Shown: positions 39,592 through 49,576, numbered from the stretch's first letter. The stretch: DNA of 64,000 bases from Pelatocladus maniniholoensis HA4357-MV3 (GCA_019359115.1 JAHHHW010000131.1:31873-95872); one strand, 5' to 3'. The notes: generated by a model from the letters alone, not told the origin. Translations and numbers: made by a program.

Positions 39592-40416
39592 ATGACATCT
39601 ATTTCTCATCACTTTGCATCTTTACGAGCCAGTAATCAGTGTGCTTTGATTCCCTTTGTAGTAGCTGGTGATCCTAATTTGGAAATCACAGCAGAAGCCT
39701 TACGAGTTTTAGATTCTAACGGCGCTGATTTGATTGAATTGGGAGTTCCTTACTCAGATCCATTGGCTGATGGGCCAGTGATTCAAGCAGGTGCAACCCG
39801 TGCTTTGAAACGGGGAACCCGTTTAGATAATGTTTTGCAAATGGCTCAAATAGTTACGCCTAAATTGCGATCGCCTATTATTCTTTTCACTTACTACAAC
39901 CCAATTTTAAATTTGGGCACAGTTTCGTTTCTAGAAAAAGCCGCAGCATCAGGAATTAAGGGGTTAGTGGTGCCTGATTTACCTTTGGATGAGGCAAGCA
40001 ATTTGTTAGAGGTTGCTGATACTGTGGGGATTGAAGTTATTTTATTAGTGACTCCTACAAGTTCAAAAGAACGCATAGAAGCGATCGCTCGTCAATCTCG
40101 TGGATTTATCTATTTGGTGAGTGTAACAGGCGTTACTGGTGTACGCTCCTATCTGCAAACACGGGTTAAGGATGTGCTTCAAGACATCCGCAGTGTCACA
40201 AGCAAACCTATTGGTGTTGGTTTTGGCATATCCAAACCAGAACAAGCTCGTCAAGTTAGAGATTGGGGCGCAGATGCTGTGATCGTTGGTAGTGCCTTTG
40301 TAGAGCGTTTAGCTGCAAGTACGCCATATCAAGGACTGGAAGCGATTAAAGATTTCTGTCGTGATTTGCACACATCAATTGAAGGTAGAAAGCAAGAGGC
40401 AGAAAGTAAAAGATAA
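39592..40416 (+). CDS. trpA: Tryptophan synthase alpha subunit
   Basis: 274 residues. It cleaves indole-3-glycerol phosphate to indole, which is channelled to TrpB. Catalytic Glu and Asp lie in [16 protein letters not shown]; the loop [11 protein letters not shown] and the phosphate site GFGISKPEQ and IVGSAFV are present. The 3' end has a few extra charged residues. Upstream DNA is heptamer repeat with no visible ribosome site. Confidence 0.95.
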   Translation: MTSISHHFASLRASNQCALIPFVVAGDPNLEITAEALRVLDSNGADLIELGVPYSDPLADGPVIQAGATRALKRGTRLDNVLQMAQIVTPKLRSPIILFTYYNPILNLGTVSFLEKAAASGIKGLVVPDLPLDEASNLLEVADTVGIEVILLVTPTSSKERIEAIARQSRGFIYLVSVTGVTGVRSYLQTRVKDVLQDIRSVTSKPIGVGFGISKPEQARQVRDWGADAVIVGSAFVERLAASTPYQGLEAIKDFCRDLHTSIEGRKQEAESKR

Positions 40417-40473
40417 GAGATTTAATTCTTCAAACTCTAAACCTAGTACAACAGTATTTTTTCTGCAATTAAC

Positions 40474-41721
40474 ATGTTACTAAATACACAACAAAATCAA
40501 GTTGTAAGTCAATTACTCACTCAACAACCCGATATAAATGGCAGGTTTGGTCAATTTGGCGGTAAGTATGTACCTGAAACTTTAATGTCAGCACTGACTG
40601 AATTAGAAACTGCCTTTAAGCAATACCGCACCGATCCACTGTTCCAACAGGAGCTTCAAGCACTGCTACGGGACTATGTTGGGCGTTCTACTCCCCTTTA
40701 TTTTGCTCAAAGATTAACTGAGCATTATGCTAAACCTGATGGTACCGGACCACAAATTTATCTTAAACGTGAAGACTTAAACCACACAGGAGCGCACAAA
40801 ATTAACAATGCTCTGGCGCAAGTGTTGTTAGCCAAGCGTATGGGGAAACAGCGTATTGTGGCAGAAACGGGAGCAGGTCAACACGGTGTTGCTACCGCCA
40901 CAGTCTGCGCTCGTTTTGGTTTAGAATGCGTGATTTACATGGGTATCCACGACATGGAACGGCAGGCCCTTAATGTGTTTCGGATGCGGTTGATGGGAGC
41001 GGAGGTTCGATCTGTGGAAGCAGGAACAGGAACCCTTAAAGATGCAACTTCCCAGGCAATTCGGGATTGGGTGACAAATGTCGAAACAACCCACTATATC
41101 TTGGGTTCAGTTGCCGGACCCCATCCTTATCCGATGATGGTGCGAGATTTTCATGCAGTAATTGGTAAAGAAACTCGCGCTCAAGCAATTGATAAATGGG
41201 GAGGACTACCTGATATTCTTTTGGCTTGTGTGGGTGGAGGTTCCAATGCGATTGGACTGTTTCATGAATTTGTGGATGAACCTTCAGTGCGCCTAATTGG
41301 TGTTGAAGCGGCTGGTGAAGGTGTTAATACAGATAAACATGCAGCAACTTTGACTAAAGGAAGAGTCGGAGTTTTACATGGTGCTATGAGTTATGTATTA
41401 CAGGATGAAGATGGTCAAATTGTTGAAGCCCACTCTATCAGTGCTGGGTTAGATTATCCCGGAGTTGGACCTGAACACAGTTATTTGAAACAAATAGGAC
41501 GTGCTGAATATTACAGTGTGACAGATCAACAGGCGCTACAAGCATTTCAACGCCTTTCACAACTAGAAGGAATTATTCCAGCACTGGAAACAGCCCATGC
41601 GATCGCATATTTAGAAACTCTTTGTCCACAATTGGTTGATAGTCCCCGAATTGTGATTAACTGTTCAGGGCGAGGTGACAAAGATGTACAAACAGCTATC
41701 CAATTTTTAAACCCTGCTTAA
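40474..41721 (+). CDS. trpB: Tryptophan synthase beta subunit
   Basis: 415-residue PLP enzyme that joins indole and serine. The PLP Lys is K109 in [46 protein letters not shown] and the C-terminal CSGRGDKD phosphate region match canonical TrpB1. It lies 57 bp after trpA, so the synthase subunits are co-expressed in the cluster. Confidence 0.95.
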   Translation: MLLNTQQNQVVSQLLTQQPDINGRFGQFGGKYVPETLMSALTELETAFKQYRTDPLFQQELQALLRDYVGRSTPLYFAQRLTEHYAKPDGTGPQIYLKREDLNHTGAHKINNALAQVLLAKRMGKQRIVAETGAGQHGVATATVCARFGLECVIYMGIHDMERQALNVFRMRLMGAEVRSVEAGTGTLKDATSQAIRDWVTNVETTHYILGSVAGPHPYPMMVRDFHAVIGKETRAQAIDKWGGLPDILLACVGGGSNAIGLFHEFVDEPSVRLIGVEAAGEGVNTDKHAATLTKGRVGVLHGAMSYVLQDEDGQIVEAHSISAGLDYPGVGPEHSYLKQIGRAEYYSVTDQQALQAFQRLSQLEGIIPALETAHAIAYLETLCPQLVDSPRIVINCSGRGDKDVQTAIQFLNPA

Positions 41722-41760
41722 ATGAGAACATAGTAATTTAGGAAAAATTGTTACTGAAAT

Positions 41761-42858
41761 ATGGTTGCAACATCTGTGGTTGAAACAAATTCAACATCTC
41801 ATAACTCTTCCAATTGGAGTGAGTTATTACAACAACTGTTAGATCGTCAATCGCTGACAACTGAGCAAGCTAGTGAATTAATGTACGGCTGGCTGACAGA
41901 TGCTATTCCTCCTGTTTTATCTGGGGCAATTTTGGCAGCAATCCAGATGAAGGGTGTGTCTGCACAAGAGTTGCTGGGTATGGTAAAGGTTTTGTACTCC
42001 CAGTCATTACGACCAACACTGCGGGATGTAGTTGTTGGTGATTCTCCACTCATTGATACCTGTGGTACTGGTGGAGATGGAGCATCAACATTTAATATTT
42101 CCACTGCTGTGGCTTTTGTCACTGCTGCTGCTGGTGTAAAAGTTGCAAAACATGGTAATCGTTCTGCATCTGGTAAAACCGGATCAGCAGATGTTTTGGA
42201 AGCTTTAGGGGTCAATTTAAAAGCAAGCAGTAAGAAAGTTCAAGAGGCTGTTGATGCAGTTGGTATAACTTTTTTGTTTGCACAAGATTGGCACCCTACT
42301 TTGAAAGTTTGTTACCCACTGCGGAAAACACTAAAAGTACGTACAGTCTTTAACTTGCTTGGCCCTCTGATTAACCCATTGCGACCAACAGGACAGGTCA
42401 TAGGTGTTAATAATCCAGGATTGATTGAAACCTTTGCTCTAGTCTTGCATCAACTGAGAATTCGTAAAGCGATCGTACTTCATGGACGAGAGAAATTAGA
42501 CGAAGCAGGTTTAGCTGATATTACTGACTTGGCGATCATATCAAAGCAACATTTGCGCTTGCTTGAACTTGCTCCTGAAAAACTAGGAATAAACCCAGCT
42601 CCAACTACTGAGCTAAGGGGCGGCGATGCTCAGGAAAATGCCAGAATTCTCCAAGCAGTTCTTCAAGGTAAAGGTACTCCAGCACAGCGAGATATAGTAG
42701 CCTTAAATACAGCTTTAGCACTTTTCGTTGGTGAAGCAATTCCGGAAACAGGAGATGATATAAGTACCTTTGCAAAAGGTGTGACTCTTGCTAAAGAGGT
42801 CATTGCAAGCGGGATTGCTTGGAGAAAATTAGAACAGCTTGTTGAATTTCTGCGCTAA
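41761..42858 (+). CDS. trpD: Anthranilate phosphoribosyltransferase
   Basis: 365 residues; transfers phosphoribose from PRPP to anthranilate. The PRPP loop [16 protein letters not shown] and [21 protein letters not shown] are intact, with [10 protein letters not shown] and the C-terminal helical part. With this gene every Trp step after chorismate except PRA isomerase (trpF) is present. ATG 41761. Confidence 0.95.
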   Translation: MVATSVVETNSTSHNSSNWSELLQQLLDRQSLTTEQASELMYGWLTDAIPPVLSGAILAAIQMKGVSAQELLGMVKVLYSQSLRPTLRDVVVGDSPLIDTCGTGGDGASTFNISTAVAFVTAAAGVKVAKHGNRSASGKTGSADVLEALGVNLKASSKKVQEAVDAVGITFLFAQDWHPTLKVCYPLRKTLKVRTVFNLLGPLINPLRPTGQVIGVNNPGLIETFALVLHQLRIRKAIVLHGREKLDEAGLADITDLAIISKQHLRLLELAPEKLGINPAPTTELRGGDAQENARILQAVLQGKGTPAQRDIVALNTALALFVGEAIPETGDDISTFAKGVTLAKEVIASGIAWRKLEQLVEFLR

Positions 42859-42882
42859 AAAGTTTCAAAGAAGGACTGCTTT

Positions 42883-43527
42883 ATGACTGCTGAAAACCGA
42901 CTAATTTTAGTACGTCACGGTGCTAGTGAATGGAGTAATCAAGGGCGTTATCAGGGACATCAACCTGTACCATTGAGTTCTCTAGGATTAGAGCAAGTTT
43001 ATGCTTTAACAAAAGAACTGCGTCAGTATAATCCAGAGCGAATTGTTAGTAGTGACTTGCAAAGAGCGCGACAAACTGCGGAAATTATAGCTAAGGATCT
43101 GATGCTGGAAATTCACTATGATGCACGGCTGCGTGAGCTAGACTGTGGAAATTGGGCTGGATTAACTGAGAAGCAGATTGAAGTATTAGATTCTAAAGCT
43201 GTTGTCGAGTTGCGTTCTGGCCGCGATATCCCTAGAGGTTCTGGTGAGAGGATGGCAGATTTAATAGTGCGTACTTGCGCTGCATTGGCTGATTGGGTAA
43301 ATGATAATTTCTCCGGCATACTCATATTTGTTGCACATGCTTATGTCATTCGGGAAATTACGCAAACTCTGTTAGGTGGAAATTTACCTAATAATCAATT
43401 ACCGAGTTTAGGTTCTTATACTTTACTCAATTACAAAACAGGAGGTAAATGGATATTAGAAGGGTATGGAATTGTACCCAATAGCAGTTCTTCTTTAACT
43501 ACTGTAAATTGGTTGCCAACATTTTGA
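42883..43527 (+). CDS. Histidine phosphatase family protein (phosphoglycerate mutase-like)
   Basis: 214 residues with the phosphatase signature LVRHGASEW (nucleophile H12) and the second His in FVAHAYVIREI; the acid/base region RELDCGNWAGL is also present. It is 24 bp after trpD and is the last gene of the cluster before a strong hairpin. Members of this family range from mutases to broad phosphatases, so its substrate is unknown. Release of a phosphorylated intermediate or a sugar phosphate is conceivable. Confidence 0.85.
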   Translation: MTAENRLILVRHGASEWSNQGRYQGHQPVPLSSLGLEQVYALTKELRQYNPERIVSSDLQRARQTAEIIAKDLMLEIHYDARLRELDCGNWAGLTEKQIEVLDSKAVVELRSGRDIPRGSGERMADLIVRTCAALADWVNDNFSGILIFVAHAYVIREITQTLLGGNLPNNQLPSLGSYTLLNYKTGGKWILEGYGIVPNSSSSLTTVNWLPTF

Positions 43528-43634
43528 AACAATACTAGTAATCTGTCACAATCGCTATGATGGGTTCGTAGTGAGTTCAAAGGAACTTCCAGAAAATAAA
43601 TTATCCCAAAAAGATCAAGAGACAGTATTTATTT

Positions 43635-43653
43635 AATAATGATAATCATTACG
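43635..43653. promoter_or_regulatory. Near-consensus Fur box
   Basis: The core ATAATGATAATCATTA at 43636-43651 matches the inner 16 bases of the classical 19-bp Fur consensus without mismatch; only the three outer bases differ. It lies 108 bp after the phosphatase stop and about 545 bp before the injection-system operon, just ahead of a long hairpin. It suggests iron control of something in this spacer or of the CIS operon. Confidence 0.55.
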
Positions 43654-43655
43654 AG

Positions 43656-43698
43656 AGAGTGAGAAATGGGTTGCCGGCGGCAACCCATTTCTCACTCT
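43656..43698. terminator. 21-bp perfect stem hairpin at the end of the alkaloid cluster
   Basis: Bases 43656-43676 and 43678-43698 are perfect reverse complements around a single G, with the GC-rich centre TTGCCGGCGGCAA. Not followed by a U-run. It is positioned to separate the alkaloid cluster from the CIS operon. The rest of the 43528-44196 spacer is AT-rich and shows no gene. Confidence 0.6.
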
Positions 43699-44196
43699 AA
43701 CCCTCTTCTGTAACTTTGTTTTGACTCATAAATCACGTCATAATCAAATGCTATACTTTCCACGGTGATAACTTCCGACTTCTTACTTCCAACTTGGAGA
43801 TGACATCTATCCAAAAGACTTACCTGCTATTTTTTAGTTTGTCGAACTCACGTTAAAAAATAACTCTACTGCGGAAAGCCCTCTTGATTTTGGCGAAGAT
43901 ATTGCATTGTATAAATATTTTTCCACGAATATTGTAATATTACTTAATTAGAAAATTTGTAAAGAAAATTAATTTCTCAAACCAATTCCGTTTTTAAGTG
44001 TTAATAGTTAGTTGTATAGGTTTGGTGAATTTATCCAACAAACAACAAAATTAGCAGGAATTTAGGTTGAAAACTAGTCTTATTGTTAATTGACATTTTA
44101 TTGAACTTGTGGTCTTTTTAACTGGGACTACTAGAACAGAAATTTAGTCGAGCAACAAAGGATAAGGTATCAAAACATTACAATATTTAAAGATGT

Positions 44197-44772
44197 ATGA
44201 TTGACGACCTAGATCTTACTCTAGAAGAATTACTTAAGCGATCGCTACCACCAGATTTAGTCCGGCAGGTGAGCATCAGTTTTGCTACACCAGACCCTCA
44301 GTTTCCGCCTTCTTCGGTCACTTTACCTGCAATTAATTTATTTCTTTATGATGTGCGAGAAAATCGGGAACTCCGCAACAACGAATGGTTAGTAGAACGC
44401 CAGAGTAATGGTAATGCCATTAAAAAGCCCCCTTTGGTCAGGGTAGACTGTTCCTATTTGATCACTGCTTGGACTAGTCAAACTTCCCCTACCCCAATTC
44501 GAGATGAGCATCGTTTGCTAGGGGAAGTGATAAAAGTGCTGTTACGCTACCCAACATTGCCATCTGAAGTTCTTCAAGGAAATCTGGTAGAACAGGAGCT
44601 ACCACTACCCACTATGTCTCTCCAAGCAACTCAACTCCAAAGTATAGGAGAATTCTGGCAAGCACTGGGAGGCAAGCCAAAAGCGGTGTTGAATTACACT
44701 GTCACGATGAGCGTGGTGGCTCAAGAACCACTAACAACACCCTTGGCAACGGAATCGCAGATTAATACATAG
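44197..44772 (+). CDS. DUF4255 protein (Pvc16-like) of contractile injection system
   Basis: 191 residues. The N-terminal two thirds form a DUF4255 domain (ISFATPDPQFPPSS, INLFLYDVRENRELRN, VRVDCSYLITAW), the fold found in the tail terminator/cap of eCIS particles (Pvc16/Afp16). First gene of the operon; the next gene starts 13 bp after its stop with a strong AGGAGG site. It probably caps the distal end of the tube-sheath. Confidence 0.85.
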   Translation: MIDDLDLTLEELLKRSLPPDLVRQVSISFATPDPQFPPSSVTLPAINLFLYDVRENRELRNNEWLVERQSNGNAIKKPPLVRVDCSYLITAWTSQTSPTPIRDEHRLLGEVIKVLLRYPTLPSEVLQGNLVEQELPLPTMSLQATQLQSIGEFWQALGGKPKAVLNYTVTMSVVAQEPLTTPLATESQINT

Positions 44773-44784
44773 GAGGAATAGGTT

Positions 44785-45432
44785 GTGGTGTCGCAGTGGT
44801 TGTTGATCGAGCCAGTTAGACATCAAGTTGCGATCGCAGGACGCGTAACTAATGTCCAAACAAACAAAGCCATTAGTAATGTTGAAGTCATGATTAGCAA
44901 AGCACCAGAGGCTTTTAGCAACTGGCTTAATCTCAAAGCTTTACAGTATGAAGAACACTGGCAAAAGATGATACAACGCCCCGACAGAACCAGAACTACT
45001 GTTGATGGTCATTTTCACTTTTTGGACTTACCCGATGGCCAATATAGTTTGACAGCTTCTATGGCAACCACCAGCAGACGCTACGGTACTGCTGAGGTGA
45101 CAGTGGTTGTATCTCGTGAGCATCAGAACAGAATTGTCATGGCTACGGCTGATATTGCTTTACCAGCTACCACTGTTAAAGGTAAGATATCTGATCAGAA
45201 TGGTGATCCCGTAATTTTAGGAGAAATCCGGGTAAATAAAAGCGCAGAACGCGCCTTTAGCAATCAACAAGGGCAGTATCTACTGATGGGTCTTGAAGCA
45301 TCAGAGAAACAGGAACGAATTATATTAGTTTCTGCCCCTGGATACGATATTGCTTCTGGGAAAGTACTGCTTAATCAAGCTGGCATAGAGAAGACTTTAG
45401 ACTTTGTTTTGAAAAAAAGAAATAGTGTGTAA
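44785..45432 (+). CDS. Carboxypeptidase regulatory-like domain protein
   Basis: 215 residues, GTG start with AGGAGG 8 bp upstream. Two beta-sandwich modules of the carboxypeptidase-regulatory/transthyretin-like type are visible (about 10-110: ITNVEVM...TVDGHFHFLDLPDGQYSL; about 130-210: GKISDQNGDPVILGEIRVN...QGQYLLMGLE). Such proteins are frequently found between DUF4255 and sheath genes in cyanobacterial CIS loci. The role is unknown; surface adhesion or cap decoration is possible. Confidence 0.7.
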   Translation: MVSQWLLIEPVRHQVAIAGRVTNVQTNKAISNVEVMISKAPEAFSNWLNLKALQYEEHWQKMIQRPDRTRTTVDGHFHFLDLPDGQYSLTASMATTSRRYGTAEVTVVVSREHQNRIVMATADIALPATTVKGKISDQNGDPVILGEIRVNKSAERAFSNQQGQYLLMGLEASEKQERIILVSAPGYDIASGKVLLNQAGIEKTLDFVLKKRNSV

Positions 45433-45586
45433 ATGGCTAGAAAAGCTTGTCAAGCTTGCATTTCCAAATTGTAAACAAGTTTCCTTACAGCAGCGATCGC
45501 AACAAATAGATCAAATAGATAAGTTAACCTCTCCGTTTTGCAAATCAGTCATTGATCAACCAATTTCAAACGAAGGAAAGAATCTC

Positions 45587-47275
45587 ATGCCACAAACAAC
45601 TTATCTTTCACCTGGAGTATATATTGAGGAAATCCCCTCTGCAATTCAACCCATTGCAGGCGTAGGTACTAGTACCGCAGGATTCATCGGAGTTACACCG
45701 GATGAGATTACTATTCCCATCGCTGCGGGAATTAAAAAAACAAATATAGAAATTGGACAAGGAGATGGCAATACAACGACCTTTGATTTACCAGATCAGT
45801 TAGTCAGCAAAGCCAAGGGGACATTTCAATTTAAAGTTAACAATGTTGTCAAGCCAGCCGAACTTCAGAATAAACCAGATTCTGATGGTGTTGTTCAAGT
45901 CAAGTTTGCTGAAGCTCCCGCAGCAAATGCAAAGATTACAGGTAATTACGTTTTGCTGGTCTTCCAGGTGAAAAATGAACTGATTGGTCAAGGAAAAAAT
46001 AAAACAGACGGTTCACCAGAAGACACTTTTTCACTGCAACAATATCCAAATAACAAAAGCGATACCAAGACATTTAAATTCCGGGTTAATGGTAGTCCCC
46101 AAGAAGCCACCTTCGTTGATGATAGCAGAGATAACAACGGCAATCCTATAGCTCAGGTCAAGTTTACTTCAGCACCACCCGTAGGCAGTATTATCACAGG
46201 TGACTATCAAGCTAACTTTCCTACTTTCAAGGTTGTACCAGTTGGTGAGGTGAAACTCTGTACAAACTTCAGCGAGTTTAAGAAATTCTTCGGAGACTTC
46301 TCCACAGATCCAGGTCAAAATACCCTAGCTCAAGCAGTCTATGGATTTTTTAATAACGGTGGAACTCGCTGTTATGTGATGCGGGTAGATCAGCCAAGCA
46401 AAATTACTGCTGACTTTCTCAAGCAAAAATTTGAACCCATAGATGAGATTGCTATTGTTGCTGCTCCTGGTATAATAGACAACGCTGTTATTAGTTCTAT
46501 TACCATACATTGTCAACAGGAAACTCAAGATCGTTTTGCAATTTTCGATAGTCCAGAGGAGGTTGAAGACCTCAGCTCACTTGATCCACAAGGTGGTGAC
46601 AACAACATCCTACCTGATTTCTCCAACTACGCTGGCTACTACTTCCCTTGGATTCAAATTCTCGATCCTGCTGCCAAGACACTTAATCCAGAAGGTGATG
46701 GACGTATATACGTACCTCCCAGTGGTCATATAGCTGGGATCTATGCGCGAGTAGACAATACTAGAGGGGTGTTTAAAGCTCCTGCTAACGAAGTTGTCTT
46801 AGGTGCTTTAGGTTTAAAGCAAAAAATCAGCAAAGCTCAACAAGCAGGACTAAATCCTCAAGGTGTCAATTGTATCCGTGATCTCAATGGCAATATCCGC
46901 GTCTGGGGAGCGCGCACTTTGGGCGGTGATGCCAACGGGGAATACAAGTATATCAATGTCCGTCGCACAATGCTGTTTTTACGGGAATCTATTGATCAGG
47001 GAACCCAGTGGGCAGTTTTTGAACCCAATGACACCAAATTATGGGCAAAAATTATACTAAATGTTACTGCTTTTTTAACAATTGTTTGGCGCAACGGCGC
47101 TTTGTTTGGCAATACACCCCAAGAAGCGTTTTATGTCAAGTGTGATGAAGAGACTAACCCACCTGAAATTCGGGAACTGGGTCAAGTAATTACAGAGATT
47201 GGAGTAGCAATTGTTAGACCAGCAGAATTTGTCATCTTCCGCATTAGTCAGTGGACTGGGCCTAGCAATCAATAG
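45587..47275 (+). CDS. Contractile sheath protein 1 with inserted beta domains
   Basis: 562 residues from ATG 45587 (GAAGGAAAG upstream; the frame opens at 45425 but overlaps the previous gene). N-terminus YLSPGVYIEEIPSAIQPI and the C-terminal domain (PPSGHIAGIYARVDNTRGVFKAPANE, INVRRTMLFLRESI, YVKCDEETNPPEI) are typical sheath. Between about residues 45 and 215 lies an insertion of two similar modules (FQFKVNN...ITGNY and FKFRVNG...ITGDY), presumably surface-exposed on the sheath. Forms the contractile outer tube together with sheath 2. Confidence 0.9.
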   Translation: MPQTTYLSPGVYIEEIPSAIQPIAGVGTSTAGFIGVTPDEITIPIAAGIKKTNIEIGQGDGNTTTFDLPDQLVSKAKGTFQFKVNNVVKPAELQNKPDSDGVVQVKFAEAPAANAKITGNYVLLVFQVKNELIGQGKNKTDGSPEDTFSLQQYPNNKSDTKTFKFRVNGSPQEATFVDDSRDNNGNPIAQVKFTSAPPVGSIITGDYQANFPTFKVVPVGEVKLCTNFSEFKKFFGDFSTDPGQNTLAQAVYGFFNNGGTRCYVMRVDQPSKITADFLKQKFEPIDEIAIVAAPGIIDNAVISSITIHCQQETQDRFAIFDSPEEVEDLSSLDPQGGDNNILPDFSNYAGYYFPWIQILDPAAKTLNPEGDGRIYVPPSGHIAGIYARVDNTRGVFKAPANEVVLGALGLKQKISKAQQAGLNPQGVNCIRDLNGNIRVWGARTLGGDANGEYKYINVRRTMLFLRESIDQGTQWAVFEPNDTKLWAKIILNVTAFLTIVWRNGALFGNTPQEAFYVKCDEETNPPEIRELGQVITEIGVAIVRPAEFVIFRISQWTGPSNQ

Positions 47276-47298
47276 AAAGTTTATAAAGTATTTAGATA

Positions 47299-48564
47299 AT
47301 GCTTGATTATCAAACTCCCGGTGTTTATTATCTAGAGCGCGTTCAACCACCAGAGCAGAAACTCCAAACAGGGGTGCCTGTATTTTTGGGTTATACCACA
47401 ACCGTTCCTGAAGATCATCAAGGCAATAAAAAATTTAACGAACCCCGACCCCTAACTATCTGGGCCCAATTTGAACGGTATTTTGGTAAGCCAGCAGTCA
47501 ACAGCTATTTACCTTATGCTGTGCGTGGCTTCTTTCAGAACGGCGGGAGTTTGTGCTATGTCGTTCCTCTGCAAGAGGATATCTCACCATCAGCAGCATT
47601 ACTAGCAGGATTGGAGGCGATCGAACCACTTTACACCATCGATCTTGTTTGCGTGCCGGATATTATGCGATCGCCGAAGGCGGCTCCTAAAGGAGCATCG
47701 CCACCACCAGGAAACTGGACAAATGATCCCTGTGCGCCAGATATCGAGCGATCGCCAACATCAGAAAACTTACCACCAGAGCTTGAAACTGTATTAACCA
47801 TGCAGTCTGCGGTTTTAGAACATTGCAATCGTCTAGGCGATCGCTTTGCCATTCTTGATTCTCTACCCAATGCCAATGCCCAACAAGTACTTGCTCACCG
47901 AGAAAGACTCCAAGAACGCAATGCAGCCCTTTACTATCCTTGGATTCAAGTTCAAGATGATTCCTATCTCAAAAATGTTCTTGTTCCACCTTGCGGTCAT
48001 ATTGCAGGTATCTATGCTCGCACTGATCAGAATATCGGTGTCCACAAAGCACCAGCAAATGCAATTGTCAACGATGTTCTAGAATTGCAAGTTAACCTGA
48101 CAAATAATCAGCAAGGGCCACTGAATATAGAAGGTATTAATTGTTTACGTAACTTTCCTGGTCGAGGGATTTTGGTTTGGGGCGATCGCACCCTCAGCCA
48201 TGATCCCGACTGGACATACATCAACGTGCGGCGGCTGTTCCTCACCATTATCCGTTGGATTGAGTGGAACATGCTGAGTGTTGTATTTGAACCAAACGAT
48301 GCGACTTTATGGAATCGGATTGGACGGGAACTGTCTACTTATTTTAATGAGCTGTTTCGACAAGGAGCGCTTAAAGGTAGCACAGCAGAAGAAGCTTTCT
48401 ACGTGAAATGTGATGAACAAACTAATCCACCAGAACTGCGGGAAGCAGGACAAGTAGTTACAGAAATTGGGATTGCTCCCATCCTTCCTAGTGAATTCAT
48501 CGTTGTTACCATCTTCCATGGCAAAACAGGGATTACCATCACTGGTGTTCCCAAATTTGGTTAA
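47299..48564 (+). CDS. Contractile sheath protein 2
   Basis: 421 residues, 23 bp after sheath 1 and sharing its N-terminal strand (YQTPGVYYLERV) and C-terminal domain (HIAGIYARTDQNIGVHKAPAN, INVRRLFLTIIRW, FYVKCDEQTNPPELREAGQV). It lacks the inserted beta modules of sheath 1. A GC-rich palindromic repeat has been incorporated in frame at about 47665-47705, giving RSPKAAPKGASPPPG. eCIS loci commonly hold two or three sheath paralogues. Confidence 0.9.
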   Translation: MLDYQTPGVYYLERVQPPEQKLQTGVPVFLGYTTTVPEDHQGNKKFNEPRPLTIWAQFERYFGKPAVNSYLPYAVRGFFQNGGSLCYVVPLQEDISPSAALLAGLEAIEPLYTIDLVCVPDIMRSPKAAPKGASPPPGNWTNDPCAPDIERSPTSENLPPELETVLTMQSAVLEHCNRLGDRFAILDSLPNANAQQVLAHRERLQERNAALYYPWIQVQDDSYLKNVLVPPCGHIAGIYARTDQNIGVHKAPANAIVNDVLELQVNLTNNQQGPLNIEGINCLRNFPGRGILVWGDRTLSHDPDWTYINVRRLFLTIIRWIEWNMLSVVFEPNDATLWNRIGRELSTYFNELFRQGALKGSTAEEAFYVKCDEQTNPPELREAGQVVTEIGIAPILPSEFIVVTIFHGKTGITITGVPKFG

Positions 48565-48584
48565 TAAATTCAGGAGGTTAAATT

Positions 48585-49016
48585 ATGGCTGGCGATCGCA
48601 AAGATCCATATAAAGTCTATAACTTTGAATTGGAGATTGGCGGGAAACGCGCTGGATTTCAAGAATGCTCCGGTCTAGATTCTAGCCAAGACCCGATTGA
48701 ATATAGAGAAGGTAACGAAAAAACCCTGACAGTCCGAAAATTGCCTGGTCTGGTTAAGTATTCCAATATCAGCCTGAAATATGGGATTACAGAGGACACA
48801 TCACTTTGGGAGTGGCTGACAAAAGCAGTCACAGGTAAAGTTGAGCGCGTCGATGGCACTATTTCTTTATTAGATGATACAGGCGCATCAAAATTAAAGT
48901 GGAAGTTCAAAGCCGGCTGGCCAACTAAATGGACAGGAGCGACGTTTAATGCCACTAGTAACGAAGTAGCAATTGAAACTCTAGAAATTGCCCACGAGGG
49001 TATAGAAAAAGGCTAG
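48585..49016 (+). CDS. Tube protein 1 (phage gp19/Hcp-like)
   Basis: 143 residues. NFELEIGGKRAGFQECSGLDS at the N-terminus and VAIETLEIAHEGI at the end are diagnostic of the T4 gp19-like tail-tube family. It polymerises into the inner tube inside the sheath. AGGAGG ribosome site just upstream. It lies 21 bp after sheath 2. Confidence 0.93.
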   Translation: MAGDRKDPYKVYNFELEIGGKRAGFQECSGLDSSQDPIEYREGNEKTLTVRKLPGLVKYSNISLKYGITEDTSLWEWLTKAVTGKVERVDGTISLLDDTGASKLKWKFKAGWPTKWTGATFNATSNEVAIETLEIAHEGIEKG

Positions 49017-49038
49017 ATATTGACAACTAAGAGGCATA

Positions 49039-49404
49039 ATGCTGCAAACAGAGTTTCCTTTCACCTTACCCCAAGGTTATATCGACTCGGAGGGCAACCT
49101 CCATCGCGAAGGTATGATGCGATTAGCCACAGCCTACGATGAGATCGAGCCACTAAAAGATTACAAAGTGCAAACAAATCCTGGTTATCTCGTCATCATT
49201 CTGCTAGCGCGAGTCATTACCAAACTAGGTAACTTAGAGCAAATTAATACCAAGGTCATTGAGAACTTGTTTGCTGCTGACTTTGCTTTCTTGCAGGATT
49301 TCTATCTCCGGATTAACCAAAACGGTAATAGTCGATTACTAGTGGAATGTCCTCATTGCAAAGGTGAATTCGAGGTAGAAACAGCCAGCCTGGGGGAGTC
49401 ATGA
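49039..49404 (+). CDS. Small CIS tail-assembly protein
   Basis: 121 residues. It starts LQTEFPFTLPQGYIDSEGNLHREG, the usual opening of the small phage-tail-assembly-like proteins after the tube gene in eCIS operons. A CPHCKGEFEVE zinc-ribbon-like pair (two Cys) is near the C-terminus. Overlaps the next small gene by four bases (ATGA). It is likely a chaperone or assembly factor rather than a structural part. Confidence 0.75.
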   Translation: MLQTEFPFTLPQGYIDSEGNLHREGMMRLATAYDEIEPLKDYKVQTNPGYLVIILLARVITKLGNLEQINTKVIENLFAADFAFLQDFYLRINQNGNSRLLVECPHCKGEFEVETASLGES

Positions 49405-49562
49405 GCTATCCCGCGGACAAATTATCTGCGGAGATAGCTTATATTGCCTATCATTTCCACTGGGACTATGAGCGAATTATGTCCTTGGAACACCCAGAAC
49501 GACAAAATTGGGTGAGTCAGATTGCCAAGATTAACCAGCAAATCAACAACTCAATCACATAG
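49401..49562 (+). CDS. Short CIS protein (DUF6760-like), 53 aa
   Basis: 53-residue gene whose ATG overlaps the stop of the previous gene. It has LSAEIAYIAYHFHWDYERIM and HPERQNWV, matching the very small proteins (DUF6760-like) that follow the assembly protein in many eCIS loci. In phage tails the equivalent pair is a frameshifted tail-assembly chaperone, and translational coupling here is comparable. Confidence 0.8.
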   Translation: MSYPADKLSAEIAYIAYHFHWDYERIMSLEHPERQNWVSQIAKINQQINNSIT

Positions 49563-49576
49563 AGGAGTTTTAACCT

